Origin: Polytrichum commune
Taxonomy: Eukaryota; Streptophyta; Polytrichopsida; Polytrichales; Polytrichaceae
Assembly: GCA_950295325.1 (NCBI GenBank)
Contig: OX485807.1
Span: 30,163,666-30,227,665, forward strand
Length of the DNA: 64,000 nucleotides
Direction of reading: 5' to 3'
Below the pieces are notes generated by a model. It was not told the origin of the DNA and made no database searches. It worked only from the letters and a program-made list of their open reading frames with translations. The position numbers and the translations under genes were made by a program. Below, piece by piece: positions 25,181 through 36,100 of the stretch (its first letter is position 1; each line of letters begins with the position of its first letter).

Positions 25181-26378
25181 ATGTCTATGCAAGGATTACA
25201 AGGACGTAAAACAATGGATGAAGCTAAAACTAAATATCATGTCATTTGTTCATGGTGGTTGTCATCTGGAGTTGCTATAAAATACGGCATTCTTGGGCTA
25301 TCTAAGTATTTGGACTTTTGGTACTTCCATTATTGGCAATGCGGTGGTTGTATGGTTTTTGTACGTCCATCAACACTGTATATTTTGTAAAATTCTCAAA
25401 TTTGAATATCCATAATATATACACTTGACTATAATTTGTATGATGTTTATAGGATGAATGAACATGTAGAAATACCAATGTGCAACCTTGTAGAGATGGT
25501 GCACAACAAGTGGCTCCGACAATCTAAAAACAAGATGATTTGTTTGTATGAAGAGATAGTGGACAATTTGATCCGTGCATTCATGCAAATTGCAAATTAT
25601 AAGTTGTGGTTGAGAGGTGGTTCTACCGGTAAAGGCTTTGATTCCATGTCCTTGAAATTGAAGGTTGTTGCCAGGTTTGGAGATCCAAAGCTACTGGTAG
25701 ATGCCATGAAGTCCTACCAAGGAGTGGAAGATCTATACACTGGAGATTGTACTTTGGAGGGGTCTGAGTTTTTTGGATCTACCAAACGGAAGCTTAATGT
25801 GCCACTAGGCATAGATTGCGATTCACATCGACTTGATAAACTGAACTTCTCAATTCCTCGCCCAAATACCAAGGCTAAAAAGGACATGCATAGAAAAGTC
25901 CTCGAATTCTACAGAGCATGGTGTGGCACATATCACATCGGTGTTAGAGACTATGTCCTTCTTTCCATTGAAAAATTGCAAGATTGCCACCCAACTTTGC
26001 CAAAAGATGTTGGGCAATGCAAACCAATGTTGGAACTTTGTGCAATGCCAAAGTCGGAATTGGCAAACATGGCACCCCTACTCCTACGTACAAGGGGTTG
26101 AAGAAAGAGTATCCCTCCACAAACAATGTAAAGTACAATTTTTGGCTTTGCTCGGACGACATCAAACATTATGTAAATGGTGGCAAGAAATAATACATGC
26201 TAGATTGGCATGTAATATCCAACACATGGCTGGTGAAGATAGGTACCAAGGCATGAGATATTGGCACTCAAAGATATTGGGTTCCAATTGCAGTAAAGTG
26301 AGGTTCTCTCTCCTCACTGCGGGTTTTCTACGATTGCAACGCTCCCAATTCCTTGCACGGATTTCCGTGCTTTATTAA
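25181..26378 (+). pseudogene. Degenerate multi-domain ORF, probably transposon-derived
   Basis: An open frame at 25436-26101 (221 codons) is preceded, in another frame and after stops, by protein-like sequence at 25181-25390 (SWWLSSG, GILGLSKYL). It is followed after a frame change at about 26000 by sequence containing GTPTPTYKGLKKEYPSTNN and FWLCSDDIKH. The composition is protein-like throughout but interrupted, which indicates a decayed gene. I do not recognise a defined catalytic domain. It lies just downstream of the tandem unit with a TATA-like motif, which suggests a mobile-element origin, but that is inference. Confidence 0.5.
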
Positions 26379-27001
26379 ATCCGGATGCCCATCCAACTTC
26401 TAGGTTCAAAAAGACAGTGCGTCTTAATCTAGTAGCATTGATGGTAGATTACAAAAACAAATGAGAGAGCGTTGGGCTCATGAAAATTTATTATGTGGTT
26501 GGAATAACTACTATTCCATATCCAAGATTTGGAGTGTTTATCAACATCGTCTCCAATAATGGAGTCATTACAGGAAAGGGAAATGGGTGTATTGCAAACA
26601 TCTTTATTATGTATTTAGACTTTTGTATAAGGTGGATTACAATAGTAACATTTTATTCACGCTCCATTGTACTCCTATAATGAGGTCATATGGCTACTTG
26701 AACTTGCAGGTGTGATAGAGTGTGAGTAATATTCCAAAGTGTAGTGTTCAACCATATGTATGAGAATTTCAGTGAGTGACATGTATTGGTGTGGATATTT
26801 ATAATAAAATAAGAAATGTATTGATATTTCTTGAAAATGTCTATGGTAATAGGCTCCCTTCACTCTTGTTCTATCAATGGGTATTAGTGCTTAATCATCA
26901 AAAGTTTTGAAAAATACAAGTACCAATTTTAGAATAAGTACCTTGAAATTGTGATTATTTACTAAATTTGTTAGGTATTATTACAAATTGCTCACTCCTA
27001 A

Positions 27002-27226
27002 TTGCTCACCACTCATTGCTCGTGTCTTAGTTTCCTTCCTCCTACTAGCATCCCTTCTTGGAGAATACAAAAGACTAAGAACATTGAGGCCTTCTATGAG
27101 TTTGTTTTTGCCTATCTCACTGATGATGGCCCTCTAGTTTTATTTGTTCATGATAAGAAGGACATTGTGAGCCCAAAATGGTGCCCACATGTGGTGATTA
27201 ACTCTTCGAAACCAATTTTAGTTTGA
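27002..27226 (+). pseudogene. Short protein-like fragment, unrecognised
   Basis: A 74-codon frame contains FYEFVFAYLTDDGPLVLFV, which looks like real protein sequence, followed by a quick stop. No start context or neighbouring exons are evident. It may be a further fragment of the degenerate element upstream. Function unknown. Confidence 0.25.
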
Positions 27227-27529
27227 CTTTGAGGTGTTATGATTATTCACAAAACATAAAAAGAGTGAAGTGTGGTGTGGATTTAAGTTTAGGCATTAGA
27301 ATGTGTTGTGTGATTATTTCAAGGTTTGATTTCAATAAGAGAATGCCTTGATTATGTGAGTAAGGGGTAAGGTGAGGCAAGGTGAGCTCCGCGGGTTAAA
27401 TGCCCACTTTTGGATCCACCTTGTTGGTTTAGGAAGGAGGAAGCTTGGTGGATGGGGATTAGTCCCTACTTTGGAGGAGAAGGTTAAGGGATTGTGATTG
27501 GAGGTGCTAATCCTCTCACCCTATCCTCA

Positions 27530-27605
27530 CCTCTCTCCCCCTCTCTCCCTCTCTCTCTCTTTGCTACTTAAGGTGTTTTTCTCTCATTTTACCTCTCTCT
27601 CTATC
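27530..27605. repeat. CT-rich low-complexity tract
   Basis: Nearly uninterrupted CT/CCCT dinucleotide repeats. A weaker CT-rich block recurs about 80-110 bp further on. No gene is attached to it. Confidence 0.7.
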
Positions 27606-27941
27606 AAGTGCTCTCAAGAGAGCGAGCTCTTAAGAGCTTGAGCCACGTGTGTGGGTTGATTAGTTTTTAGTGAAGTGAAGGAGTTAAGCTCTCTCTCTCG
27701 TCCTCTCAAAGAGGTGAGCTCTTAGAGCTTGGAACCACGTGTGTAGATTAGTTAATGTTGTTAGTTAATTAGTTAGTTTATTAGTTAGTTTATTAGTCAA
27801 AGAATAAAAGAGTTATCCATTGTCCGATTAAGCATCTTGAGAGGATTACATTTAGTGTGTAGTTGAAAGGCTCGCATGTGGGCCTTTGACTAATTAGGTG
27901 ATTAGGTGGATTGTGGTAAATTTTAGTTCGGCTTGATTAAG

Positions 27942-28154
27942 CTTCTGGGTTACTGAGGTCTGGGCTAAGGCCCCTGGATCACCGAGACTGGGCTAAGCCC
28001 TTGCAGCACCGAAGTCTGGCTTAAGGCCCTGGAGCGCCGAGGCTGGGCTAAGCCCTTGCAGCACCGAAGTCTGGCTTAAGGCCCCTGGAGCGCCGAGGCT
28101 GGGCTAAGCCCTTGAAGCACTGAAGTCTGGCTTAAGGCCCCTGGAGCGCCGAAG
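27942..28154 (+). repeat. Minisatellite, about 55-56 bp unit, about 3.5 copies
   Basis: The blocks GGGCTAAGCCCTTG, CAGCACCGAAGTCTGGC and TTAAGGCCCCTGGAGCG recur at 55-56-bp spacing (the GCAC-GAAGTC anchor is at 28006, 28061 and 28117). Each unit contains a short palindromic GGGCTAAGCCC or GGCTTAAGGCC. The tract is GC-rich against AT-rich flanks. Confidence 0.85.
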
Positions 28155-28447
28155 TTGTAGGCTAGTTAAATTGAAAGGTTACCTGGTTGGGTAAACCATT
28201 TACATTTAATTAAGCTAAGAGGCTACTCGAAGTTGGAACTAATCAATAAGGCACAAACATATTCTAGCATCTATCACATTAGATTCCCTAAAACCTTAAT
28301 TAGCCATGGGAAAGTAGTTAGGACTTTTAGTATAGTTAGAATTAAGGGTGGCCGCAAGGCAATTGTGTGGGAGCGTGTTTAACCATTAAGGGAGTGTTTT
28401 TCAACACTTACATCCTTTTTGGTAGAAAATCGATCACTTATAAAAAA

Positions 28448-29009
28448 ATGGAGAAAGCAGAGGACATCCACATTGGCGAGACAAAGGAGGTTAGGCCGAT
28501 GGAGAAAGCGGAAGACTCTAGCAATGGTCAAGTAACGAAGAGAATAATCAAAGGCCAAAGGGGGATATCCTTGAGAGCTTGTGTTGCCAAGGCCGCCGGT
28601 TGGACCCTTGAGAAGGCCAACGCGGCCCAAAGCCAAGAGGCTACCACTAATAAACAAAGTGATTCAAAATGATATGAACGCCTTTGGGTGCAAAGAGATC
28701 ATTCTTCCGATACAAACAATACATGTGACTCTCAACACCATCACCCGGACTAGGACGCTTAAGGGTGGTGGGTTTGGCCTCACAGACATGCCGGATGATG
28801 TGAGGATATTTGCAACGTTCTATGATTTTTATGTTGCGGAAGGACTGGTGGGGTTTCAACGAGTTGCCATTGTATTCTCCATTGGACACATCTTTGACAA
28901 TACAACCAAAACTCTATTTCCAAGTCATACTTTATCCTACCCCTACGCATTATGTTATTATGTTTTAATGAATTCATTCTTCACCCCCTTAACATTTGTT
29001 TATGGTTAA
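28448..29009 (+). other. Unrecognised protein-like open frames
   Basis: A frame from ATG 28448 (MEKAEDIHIGETKEV..., ending 28672) contains an internally duplicated MEKAED element. It overlaps another frame at 28581-29009. Neither resembles a family I know. They may be remnants of a retroelement gag-like region or chance frames. Confidence 0.2.
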
Positions 29010-30145
29010 GAGACTTGCCGCTTCTGCATCATGTTGTTTATCCGCTCGAATCCAAAGTCAAATTTTGTTTCTCAAAAGAAAGGTACAAAGTTTGAGGTGG
29101 TTGTAGAGGCATTGCACGTATAATTTAATCTCACGTCCATAAGTATCCAAGTCCGGTGTATTACGTGTCCCACCATGAGGTTCAATTGCAATATGTCGAA
29201 ACTCCCCATTCACATTATTTTGACATAAAGGCCATGGTCATGTGGTTTTGCTCACCTTGGGGTTGAGTAAGTCAGGTGTCATGTTGTAATGTTTGTAGAG
29301 GTCTAGGCTCAAAATCTTGTGAGATCCTTAGGATGCTAGTGTTGCAGATAAAGTGTTATCCCTTAATTGAGTCTAAATGGTGGCATCCATCAACCACTTT
29401 CACAGTTTCCAGGTTTTGTTGAGGGTTGTTCATGAAAATATATAAATTTTTATGTTAAGATACTATGGATAGAGGGTACTAGTGGTTGTCTTTCCAAATA
29501 CTTTTCCTACCTCAGTACTCATGTGTTACCGCTCACCGCTTTCATGATAGCACTCCCCATCTTTGAGAAGGCAGTTGGGCTTATAGAAGTAAAAATGAGA
29601 GAGGACCAATGAGAATTCAAGAGAGAGCTATTGTAGTTCATAGAGGCAACTTGATAATCATCTTGAGCCATTGCACATTCAATGACACGCAATCTCTTAA
29701 CACATTACAAGATCCAAATTTTAGCCTTCTTTGGAGTTCCAGGGCCTACAAATGCTCATACACAAAAATTATCTCCTTAAACTAGAACTTCAACTAAACT
29801 ATCTCCATCTTCACCAACTCCCCAAGTGGGATCATCTAATTCAACCTCACTTTGGCCACTAGTGATGGCTTATGTTTTTGCTTTTTTTCAAAAGGGCATT
29901 AGAGAAACTTTGAAGACCGAAGACCTGAAGGGGGTTTCAAACTACTGCCTCTGATGTTTTGTTTTAAACAAGCTCCTGCACCATCATGGAGCCCCTTTTC
30001 ATAACCAGTCCCAAAGAGATTCCAATCCATAGAGGAAGGACATTTACAGGATTTTAGGGACCCTTTAGGGAATCATCCTTTCATATTTGTATTTTGAAAA
30101 ATAATAGTATTCGCTACATGTTGAGTTTAGAACTAACCAAGGTGG
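29010..30145. other. Non-coding, no feature recognised
   Basis: AT-rich sequence without convincing coding frames, terminal repeats or RNA genes. Confidence 0.4.
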
Positions 30146-30148
30146 TAA

Positions 30149-30575
30149 GGGCATGCCCAGGAGAGATAGTAAGCAACCCGCCAAAAATAATGTATTATAT
30201 GGTGTTTAGGGTGTTTGGGGAGCCCTCCATCTTGGGCGGGGCAGCTCATCTTGAGTCAGAGCCCACCAAAGCCTAGGCATACCCCCTGTATAATTAGGAA
30301 GCAATCAATAAGACAACGACACCTATTATCTGACATGGGATAAAGTAGGATATCGGAGTATCTGATATTAAAGTAATCTCTTGGCGGGCCAGAGGAGGGT
30401 CGCCATATGAACCATTTATGGCGGGGGAAGGCCTTTACTATACCCGGGCCGGTTCTAAATTATGCCGGACCGGACATTGGTGGGGCTCAATTTATGCCGG
30501 TACCGCCACCTAAGAACCCGGGATGCCCCATTTTTGGCGTTGGCATGCCCCATGGCGAGGCTGCTGGGGACGCCC
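30149..30575. mobile_element. PIF/Harbinger (Tourist-like) MITE, 427 bp
   Basis: The 12-bp TIRs GGGCATGCCCAG (30149) and CTGGGGACGCCC (ending 30575) are flanked by the 3-bp direct repeat TAA at 30146-30148 and 30576-30578. A 3-bp TWA duplication with a GG-starting TIR is characteristic of PIF/Harbinger. The interior is GC-rich, with CCGGGCCGG and GCCGGACCGG motifs, unlike the surrounding AT-rich DNA. There is no transposase. Confidence 0.7.
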
Positions 30576-30578
30576 TAA

Positions 30579-32069
30579 GCTTGAGATTTTGTGGAGTTTA
30601 GGGTGGCTGCATTTAGATGAATTAAAGGGAGTATTTGGCAATTGCATATAACCTATGTGACGATTTGGACGGCAATTTCTTCTTTTAGATGGAAGAATTC
30701 AAGGCTACATGCATACTTTAATAAGGTGAACAATGGCCCCACATATCGAATAATAAGTGAATAAATGGCCCCATAGTTATATTCCCATTGTAGATGTGAC
30801 CACAAACACCACAAACTAAGGTTGGCCTTTGCATTAACAAAATTTCATCAAAAGGTGCAATTATGACTACAAAATTTGGTGTTATTAGTATGTATCAAAA
30901 CATGATGCTACTAGTATGTATCAAAATCTCCTACTATTCGAATTCAACTCTCAATTCCATGATGTTGGAATTCCTCTCCTCCCATCAAAGACCTCAACAT
31001 AAGGGAAACCAACAAGGTTCAATGCCTCTAGGAATACATACCCACTATAAGCCCCAAATGGGAAACTTTGCAAGTCTCCTTCAAGCATCACCAATGTGCT
31101 CCACTTCGGAACCTAAAATTTGGATCCCAAAATTCTCAAACTCCACTATAGTCAAAAGTCAACGCCATTAATCTGCACTACATGACCACAACGACTACTA
31201 AAGAATGTAGCACATGAGAAAAGGGTCACCAGAGTGAAGAAGGTTTGCACCATGGTGGGGCTTGCACTGGGAGCATGTCCCACAACTTCCCCCCGCCCAG
31301 ATGTACCATCCATGTGCACTTTTGAGCAGGCTCGCCTCCGCGGCAACTATGGACCATGCTATAGTTGTTACCACCTCCACCCGAGTAGCTGAGGCAGCCA
31401 CGACAACTGTAGCATGCGTAGCAACTACCACTATGGCATGCCCTCTTCATTGCTCATGTGCTAGGGTTATAAGAGGCTACAAGGTACACGCTGAGAGAGC
31501 AAGAGGGTGGTGACCCTAAGGGTGAAAATGGAGAAGGTGGTGACACTACTCACCCCACTCAACTAAACCCTAGGTGACTTGAGCCCTTAGATGGGAGGAT
31601 GGGCTCCATTCACAACTCACATTAGAGCTCATTGGCTAATCCCAATAATAAAGCTTAGTGGTGGGTCCCGATTTTCATGCGACTCCTCTCCACCCATGTG
31701 AAGTTAGTTGACACCACCTCTTATCGACAAAGAGTGGAGGTGACACCTTACAAGGCAAATATTCAAATATTCAATTACATATGGGAAAATTGACCCCCAT
31801 TATAATCTTATTATAATGTGTAGTTGAGACCGACCTCCAACCCAAAAAGGGCTGAAATTTCATGCAATCGGCCTCAAGGGGAATTGGCCCGGCCTCACGG
31901 TGTAAAGCGGCCCTAAGTTAGTAATGGCCTTCAAGTTCTTTGATTTGTCGGTCACAATATATAGCTGCATACATAACATTTCTCACACAACTATGATCGG
32001 TACCCCTAGGATATTTAACTGATGTCCATGCATATACTAACTTCTCAAATACAACAACACATCCAAGTT
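30579..32069. other. Non-coding, no gene recognised
   Basis: Open frames on either strand are short and low in information; those at 31.2-31.5 kb are Cys/Ser/Ala-rich and overlap one another on both strands. The sequence at 31901-31916 (GTGTAAAGCGGCCCTAA) looks like the right end of a Tourist-like TIR, but no left partner was found. Confidence 0.35.
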
Positions 32070-32425
32070 CACTAAATATGATATTTAGTTTCACCAACTC
32101 TAATTGTAAACCGCAATATAGTGTCACCAACAGTAAATGTTAACCCAACATTTTTTGTCATTCCTTGTAATTTTTTATTTTTTATTTTTGGGTGGGGGAG
32201 GATTATGCAATTACTGTCACTTACCAAGTGATTTTTCATCCAAATGTCAATCATCCATGACCATATCACCACAAGTTGTTTGACAAGAGAAGGTAGGGAT
32301 TTTGGCCAATGGATGAACTCATCCATCATCCATGACGATATTCATTCACATTTTTTGTAAAAAGTTTCATCCAAAAAGTTACCATAGTGACATAAAATAC
32401 CATACGACACTAAATATCATACTTA
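32070..32425 (+). repeat. Repeat family A, copy 1 (about 355 bp)
   Basis: It begins with the near-palindrome ACTAAATATGATATTTAGT and ends with ACACTAAATATCATACTTAAG. The interior includes GACAAGAGAAGGTAGGG and GGCCAATGGATGAACTCATCC. A second, diverged copy in the same orientation starts at 33470. The palindromic ends suggest a MITE; two direct copies around an ORF could instead be LTR-like. Confidence 0.65.
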
Positions 32426-33193
32426 AGATTCCTGGAAAATACAGCAAAAATATTTAAATATGGTACCTCCCTAGGGGCATTACTCTTTGGACCATTTGGA
32501 TCGAACACAATGACAAAGTGTTCAATCATGAACAATGACATGAAACTACGGTTAAACACCGGATATGGGATGAGCTCATCGTTTACGCCAAAGCAGCTTG
32601 GAATCGGGTGATTAAACAAATCAACATTAGTAGCTTCTCCACGGGGGCCATGCTCCAAGGTTTTGACCAAACTTGGGGTGCTAGGAATGTCCTTTGTAGA
32701 AGGCATAATTTACACATTAAATGGAATTGGAAAAGGTAACATAGGTAGAATGTCAAGCCCTCTATTGGGGGTGGTATGGTGGCTTGGGGGGTAGTCCTTG
32801 GCTTGGTGGGTCTGGTGGGTTGTTCATGGTGGGGGTCAGTTGTTGTTACTCTTTATGTGGCGGTGTTTCGCGTCTGAGGGGCCCTGCCTACCCTCGGTGA
32901 GGTTGCGTTTTCTTGTTTAAATTCATTTTGATGTTGGCGATATTGGCCTTTTGTCTCAAAAAGAAGAAGAAAAAAAACAAAGTAGAAAGAAAGAAGAAGA
33001 AGCTACTACAGACTTGGCCATCTAGCAAATTCAAAGGGGTTGGAAGAGATTGCAATTTAGCCCTTCTAGCCTCTCTGTATTCCCCCTTCTTATCAGACTC
33101 ATAGGTTCTAAGAAAAGCCTCATAATTCTGTGATCTCTTCCTAGTGCCTCCGCCTTGACAATACCTGGCTCTTGCATTACCCATGGAACTCAC
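32410..33193 (-). pseudogene. Unrecognised two-part coding remnant split by an A-tailed insert
   Basis: On the minus strand, 33193 to about 33010 encodes a basic N-terminal part (start MSSMGNARARYCQGGG, then TRKRSQNYEAFLRTYESDKKGEYREA). 32706-32410 encodes a second protein-like part (VDLFNHPIPSCFGV, FDPNGPKSNAPREVPYLNIF). A plus-strand repeat with an A-rich tail (about 32750-33000) sits between them. The pieces could be two exons or one interrupted gene. No family recognised. Confidence 0.35.
32750..33000 (+). repeat. A-tailed dispersed repeat, copy 1 (retroposon-like 3' end)
   Basis: It shares ordered blocks with 34950-35195: GGTGGCTTGGGGG, GTCCTTGGCT, GGCGGTGTTTC, GTTTCTTAATTCATTT-like and CTGTCTCAA. 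This copy ends in an A/GA-rich tail (about 32957-33000), as expected for a SINE or LINE 3' end. Confidence 0.6.
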
Positions 33194-33467
33194 TCAAAAT
33201 TGGAAAAGTGCAAGAAAAACTTCAAAGGAGCAAGTGCACAAATTAAAAAAACAAAGTACATTTGTGAGACCAAATCCTTCATTTTGGGATAGCATGCACA
33301 AGCACAATAACAAAAACATGAAGGCTAGTTTTGGAACAAAGACATATGGATCCATAGCTTTTGAGAATATACACAAGAATGCAATCCATTGTTTTTGAAG
33401 TCCTTTTTGCGTGATGCCGCCAAAAACCTGGCCTCTAGGGCTTTGTCATGGCCTAGGAAAAGACTAC

Positions 33468-33840
33468 ACTAAATATGATATTTAGTGTCACCAATTTTGA
33501 TTGTCTTGCTCAATACTAATTGTAAACCTTGGTGTAGTGTCGCCAACACTACATGTCTACCCAACATTATTTGTCATTTCTTGTACATTGTTTGGGAGAT
33601 CATAGATTTACACTGTTGCAATTGCTGTCATTTACCAAATGATTTGTCATCCAAATTTCGATCATACATGACAACATTTCATCGCAAGTTGCTGACAAGA
33701 GAAGGTAGGGTTTTGGCCAATGGATGAACTCATCCATCATCCATGACACTATTTGTTCACTCATTCATAACAAGTGTCGTCCAAAAAAGTTACCATGGTG
33801 ACAATAAATACCATATGAAACTAAATATCGTATTTAGTGT
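33468..33840 (+). repeat. Repeat family A, copy 2 (about 370 bp)
   Basis: Same order of motifs as the copy at 32070, including ACTAAATATGATATTTAGTGTCACCAA at the start, GACAAGAGAAGGTAGGG in the middle, and AACTAAATATCGTATTTAGTGT at the end. Point and indel differences are frequent, so the duplication is not recent. Confidence 0.65.
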
Positions 33841-34307
33841 AGTATACCATATAACAAATATTATTCAAGCCTCATGCTCTACAATATGGCCATCATATAT
33901 GGTACAAATATCAACACCTTCTAAGTTATTTATGGTGTTCTTTCATGGCCTTGAAAGGAATTGATGCCTTTGGGACCCAATCCTATAGATTTTTCCAGGA
34001 CTTTGTAATTCATTACATTATCTAGCTTGCATTAATGTTGGGCATGGTACATATTAACCAAGTGGGAGGTGTGTGAAATGAAAACCCACTTTCACAAAAG
34101 TTTGCAAATTGGATTATTTGATTGGAGTACATATGAATGCCCTCTTTGATTTTTCCCAGGACAGTCCTTTTGCATACCTGGCCTTGCATATGCCTCACAT
34201 GTCAAAATTCCCTCCACCAAGGCAAGCATGTAACACAAGAAAGAGGAAACACATTTGAAAAAGGTGGAGGACTACAAGTGCAAAAGATGGGCATGATGGG
34301 CGAAAGT

Positions 34308-34324
34308 GGGGGGGGGGGGGGGGG
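34308..34324 (+). repeat. Poly-G run of 17
   Basis: Seventeen consecutive G residues. Shorter 10-G runs occur at 41541-41550 and 46567-46576. Homopolymers of this kind are prone to length error in sequencing. Confidence 0.9.
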
Positions 34325-34949
34325 TGGAGGTAAGGTGGCGACATGGCATGGGCAATAGGACAAAGTAGACCGATTTAATTTAGAAGATTTCTCTATGTAC
34401 TTTTCCACTTAAAGAACTCCATGGGGACCTATGGGTGTGGGCATGGGCAATCATGCATACGGCAGCTACGACCGGCATATATGCATACAGTGGTTACGCA
34501 TGGCATGAACATAGGATGTATGGGGTTGGCTTCATCTAGAATATTAATTCATGTGCATGTGTGCAATGGGCTGAAACAACACAAGTCCAAGCTAGCAACT
34601 TACAACCAAGTAAATGAAAGAATAAACATAATTAAACATAAAGAAAACAAGAAAAGAACATAACTCAATAGAAAGGTATAGCAACGTGTGATTCCAATGA
34701 GTAATTTATAGTAAAAGGACAAACCATTGCTTCTTATTCCTCATATCTTCCCGTACGCTAGTACATTATTCTAGAATTCCTCATGGCATGGGCAACAGTG
34801 AGATGAACCATGATTGACGAATTGGAATCAAATGCAATTTGCGCTTATGGCACATGCTCTTTCTTTAGAATTTTGCTCTAGTGCATATAAGTTCCGGGCG
34901 CTTATAATGGTATGGGAACCATACGTCTTGATATAGTACCAGCTAGCAT

Positions 34950-35195
34950 CTCAGTTTGGGGTTGGCCTATTTGGTGGCTTGGGGGTTGTCCTTGGCTGGC
35001 TGGGGTGGTGGTTGTCCTTGGTCTGGTGGGTCAGGGGGGGTTGTCCGTGGTGGGGTGTGGTGGTGTTACTTTTCACATGGCGGTGTTTCCCGTCCGAGGC
35101 GTTCCACCTCCCCTTGTGTTGGGCACGTTTTTCTTTGTTTCTTAATTCATTTGGTGTTGGTTTTTTTACCTTCTGTCTCAACCAACAAGATGTAA
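34950..35195 (+). repeat. A-tailed dispersed repeat, copy 2
   Basis: Second copy of the GGTGGCTTGGGGG...GTTTC...CTTCTGTCTCAA repeat at 32750, in the same orientation. It carries an expanded G/GT-rich left part. The A-rich tail is shorter here (CTCAACCAACAAG). Confidence 0.6.
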
Positions 35196-35362
35196 TACCA
35201 GCTACTGCTAGATAGTTTTAATAGTCACACCTCCTAATACTTAGGATCAACAAAGATGTTGCTTATGCCGTCCTTCCACCTAATGCTTTGAATAATTGCC
35301 CCCACGTGAATTGCATGAGTTTTGTCACATCCTGAACATAAAGGCAACTCGTTGATGCCTTA

Positions 35363-36097
35363 GGGCAAGGCCACTCACCCTGCATCCGCATATGCATCTG
35401 CACTTTTACATCCGCGATGCAGATGCGGATGCAGGGAAGTGCCCCACTCAACCTGGCAAAACTGCATTCTGGATGAAGAAATTTGGGGGAGGTGCAGAAC
35501 TCCCTGCATTTCCTTGATTTATGCAGGGAGCCTGCTATCAACTAAAGACAAACAAATTCTTTGATGTTTTAGAAATAATTGGTGCAGGTTTCACCGGAAA
35601 GTTTAACCGGAGAGTTTCACCGGCTGAGTTGAGCTTCACTAGCTTGACACCGTAATTTATTCTGCCACAATGATACTTACAGATGAGCAAATTAGAAATG
35701 AAACTGATACTTAGAAATAATTGGTGCAGGTTTCACCGGAGAGTTTAACCTGCAGGTTTCACCCGGGAGTTTCACTGCATGGCTGAGCAGAGTTTCACTA
35801 GCTTGACACCGTAATTTCTTCTGCCACAAATGATACCTACAGATGAGCAATGATACTTACAGATGATCCGGTGCAGGTTGCAAGGCAGATCCGTGACCGT
35901 AAGAGGTTGATTAGGGTGCACAATAAAAGTTCATGCCTTCAGACAATTACCGATCATTTTAGAAGAAATCCAAAAGTTAACACTAACACTGTGCAGGATG
36001 AGTGGGAGTTCTCCCTGGGTCTGCATCTGCATCATGGAGGGAGGCCACTTTTCAATCCCGGATGCAGATGCAGATCCAGGAATGACTGGCCTTGCTC
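35363..36097. mobile_element. PIF/Harbinger-like MITE, 735 bp, with internal duplication
   Basis: The left TIR GGGCAAGGCCACTCA (35363) and right TIR TGACTGGCCTTGCTC (ending 36097) are followed inward by ATGCAGATGC-rich inverted segments. The flanking 3-bp duplication is TTA (35360-35362, 36098-36100). Inside, a block containing GGTGCAGGTTTCACCGG...CTTGACACCGTAATTT...CAGATGAGCAA occurs twice (about 35571-35690 and 35713-35850). The left end alone also forms a hairpin (about 35379-35437). Confidence 0.7.
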
Positions 36098-36100
36098 TTA

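Noticed and set aside
27942-28154. CRISPR-like array
   Set aside because: Units are contiguous tandem repeats without spacers, in a plant genome; it is a minisatellite.
31198-31513. Overlapping Ser/Cys/Ala-rich frames on both strands as genes
   Set aside because: Low-complexity composition and mutual overlap without family similarity.
31901-31916. GTGTAAAGCGGCCCTAA as a Tourist-like element end
   Set aside because: No matching left TIR found, so no element can be bounded.
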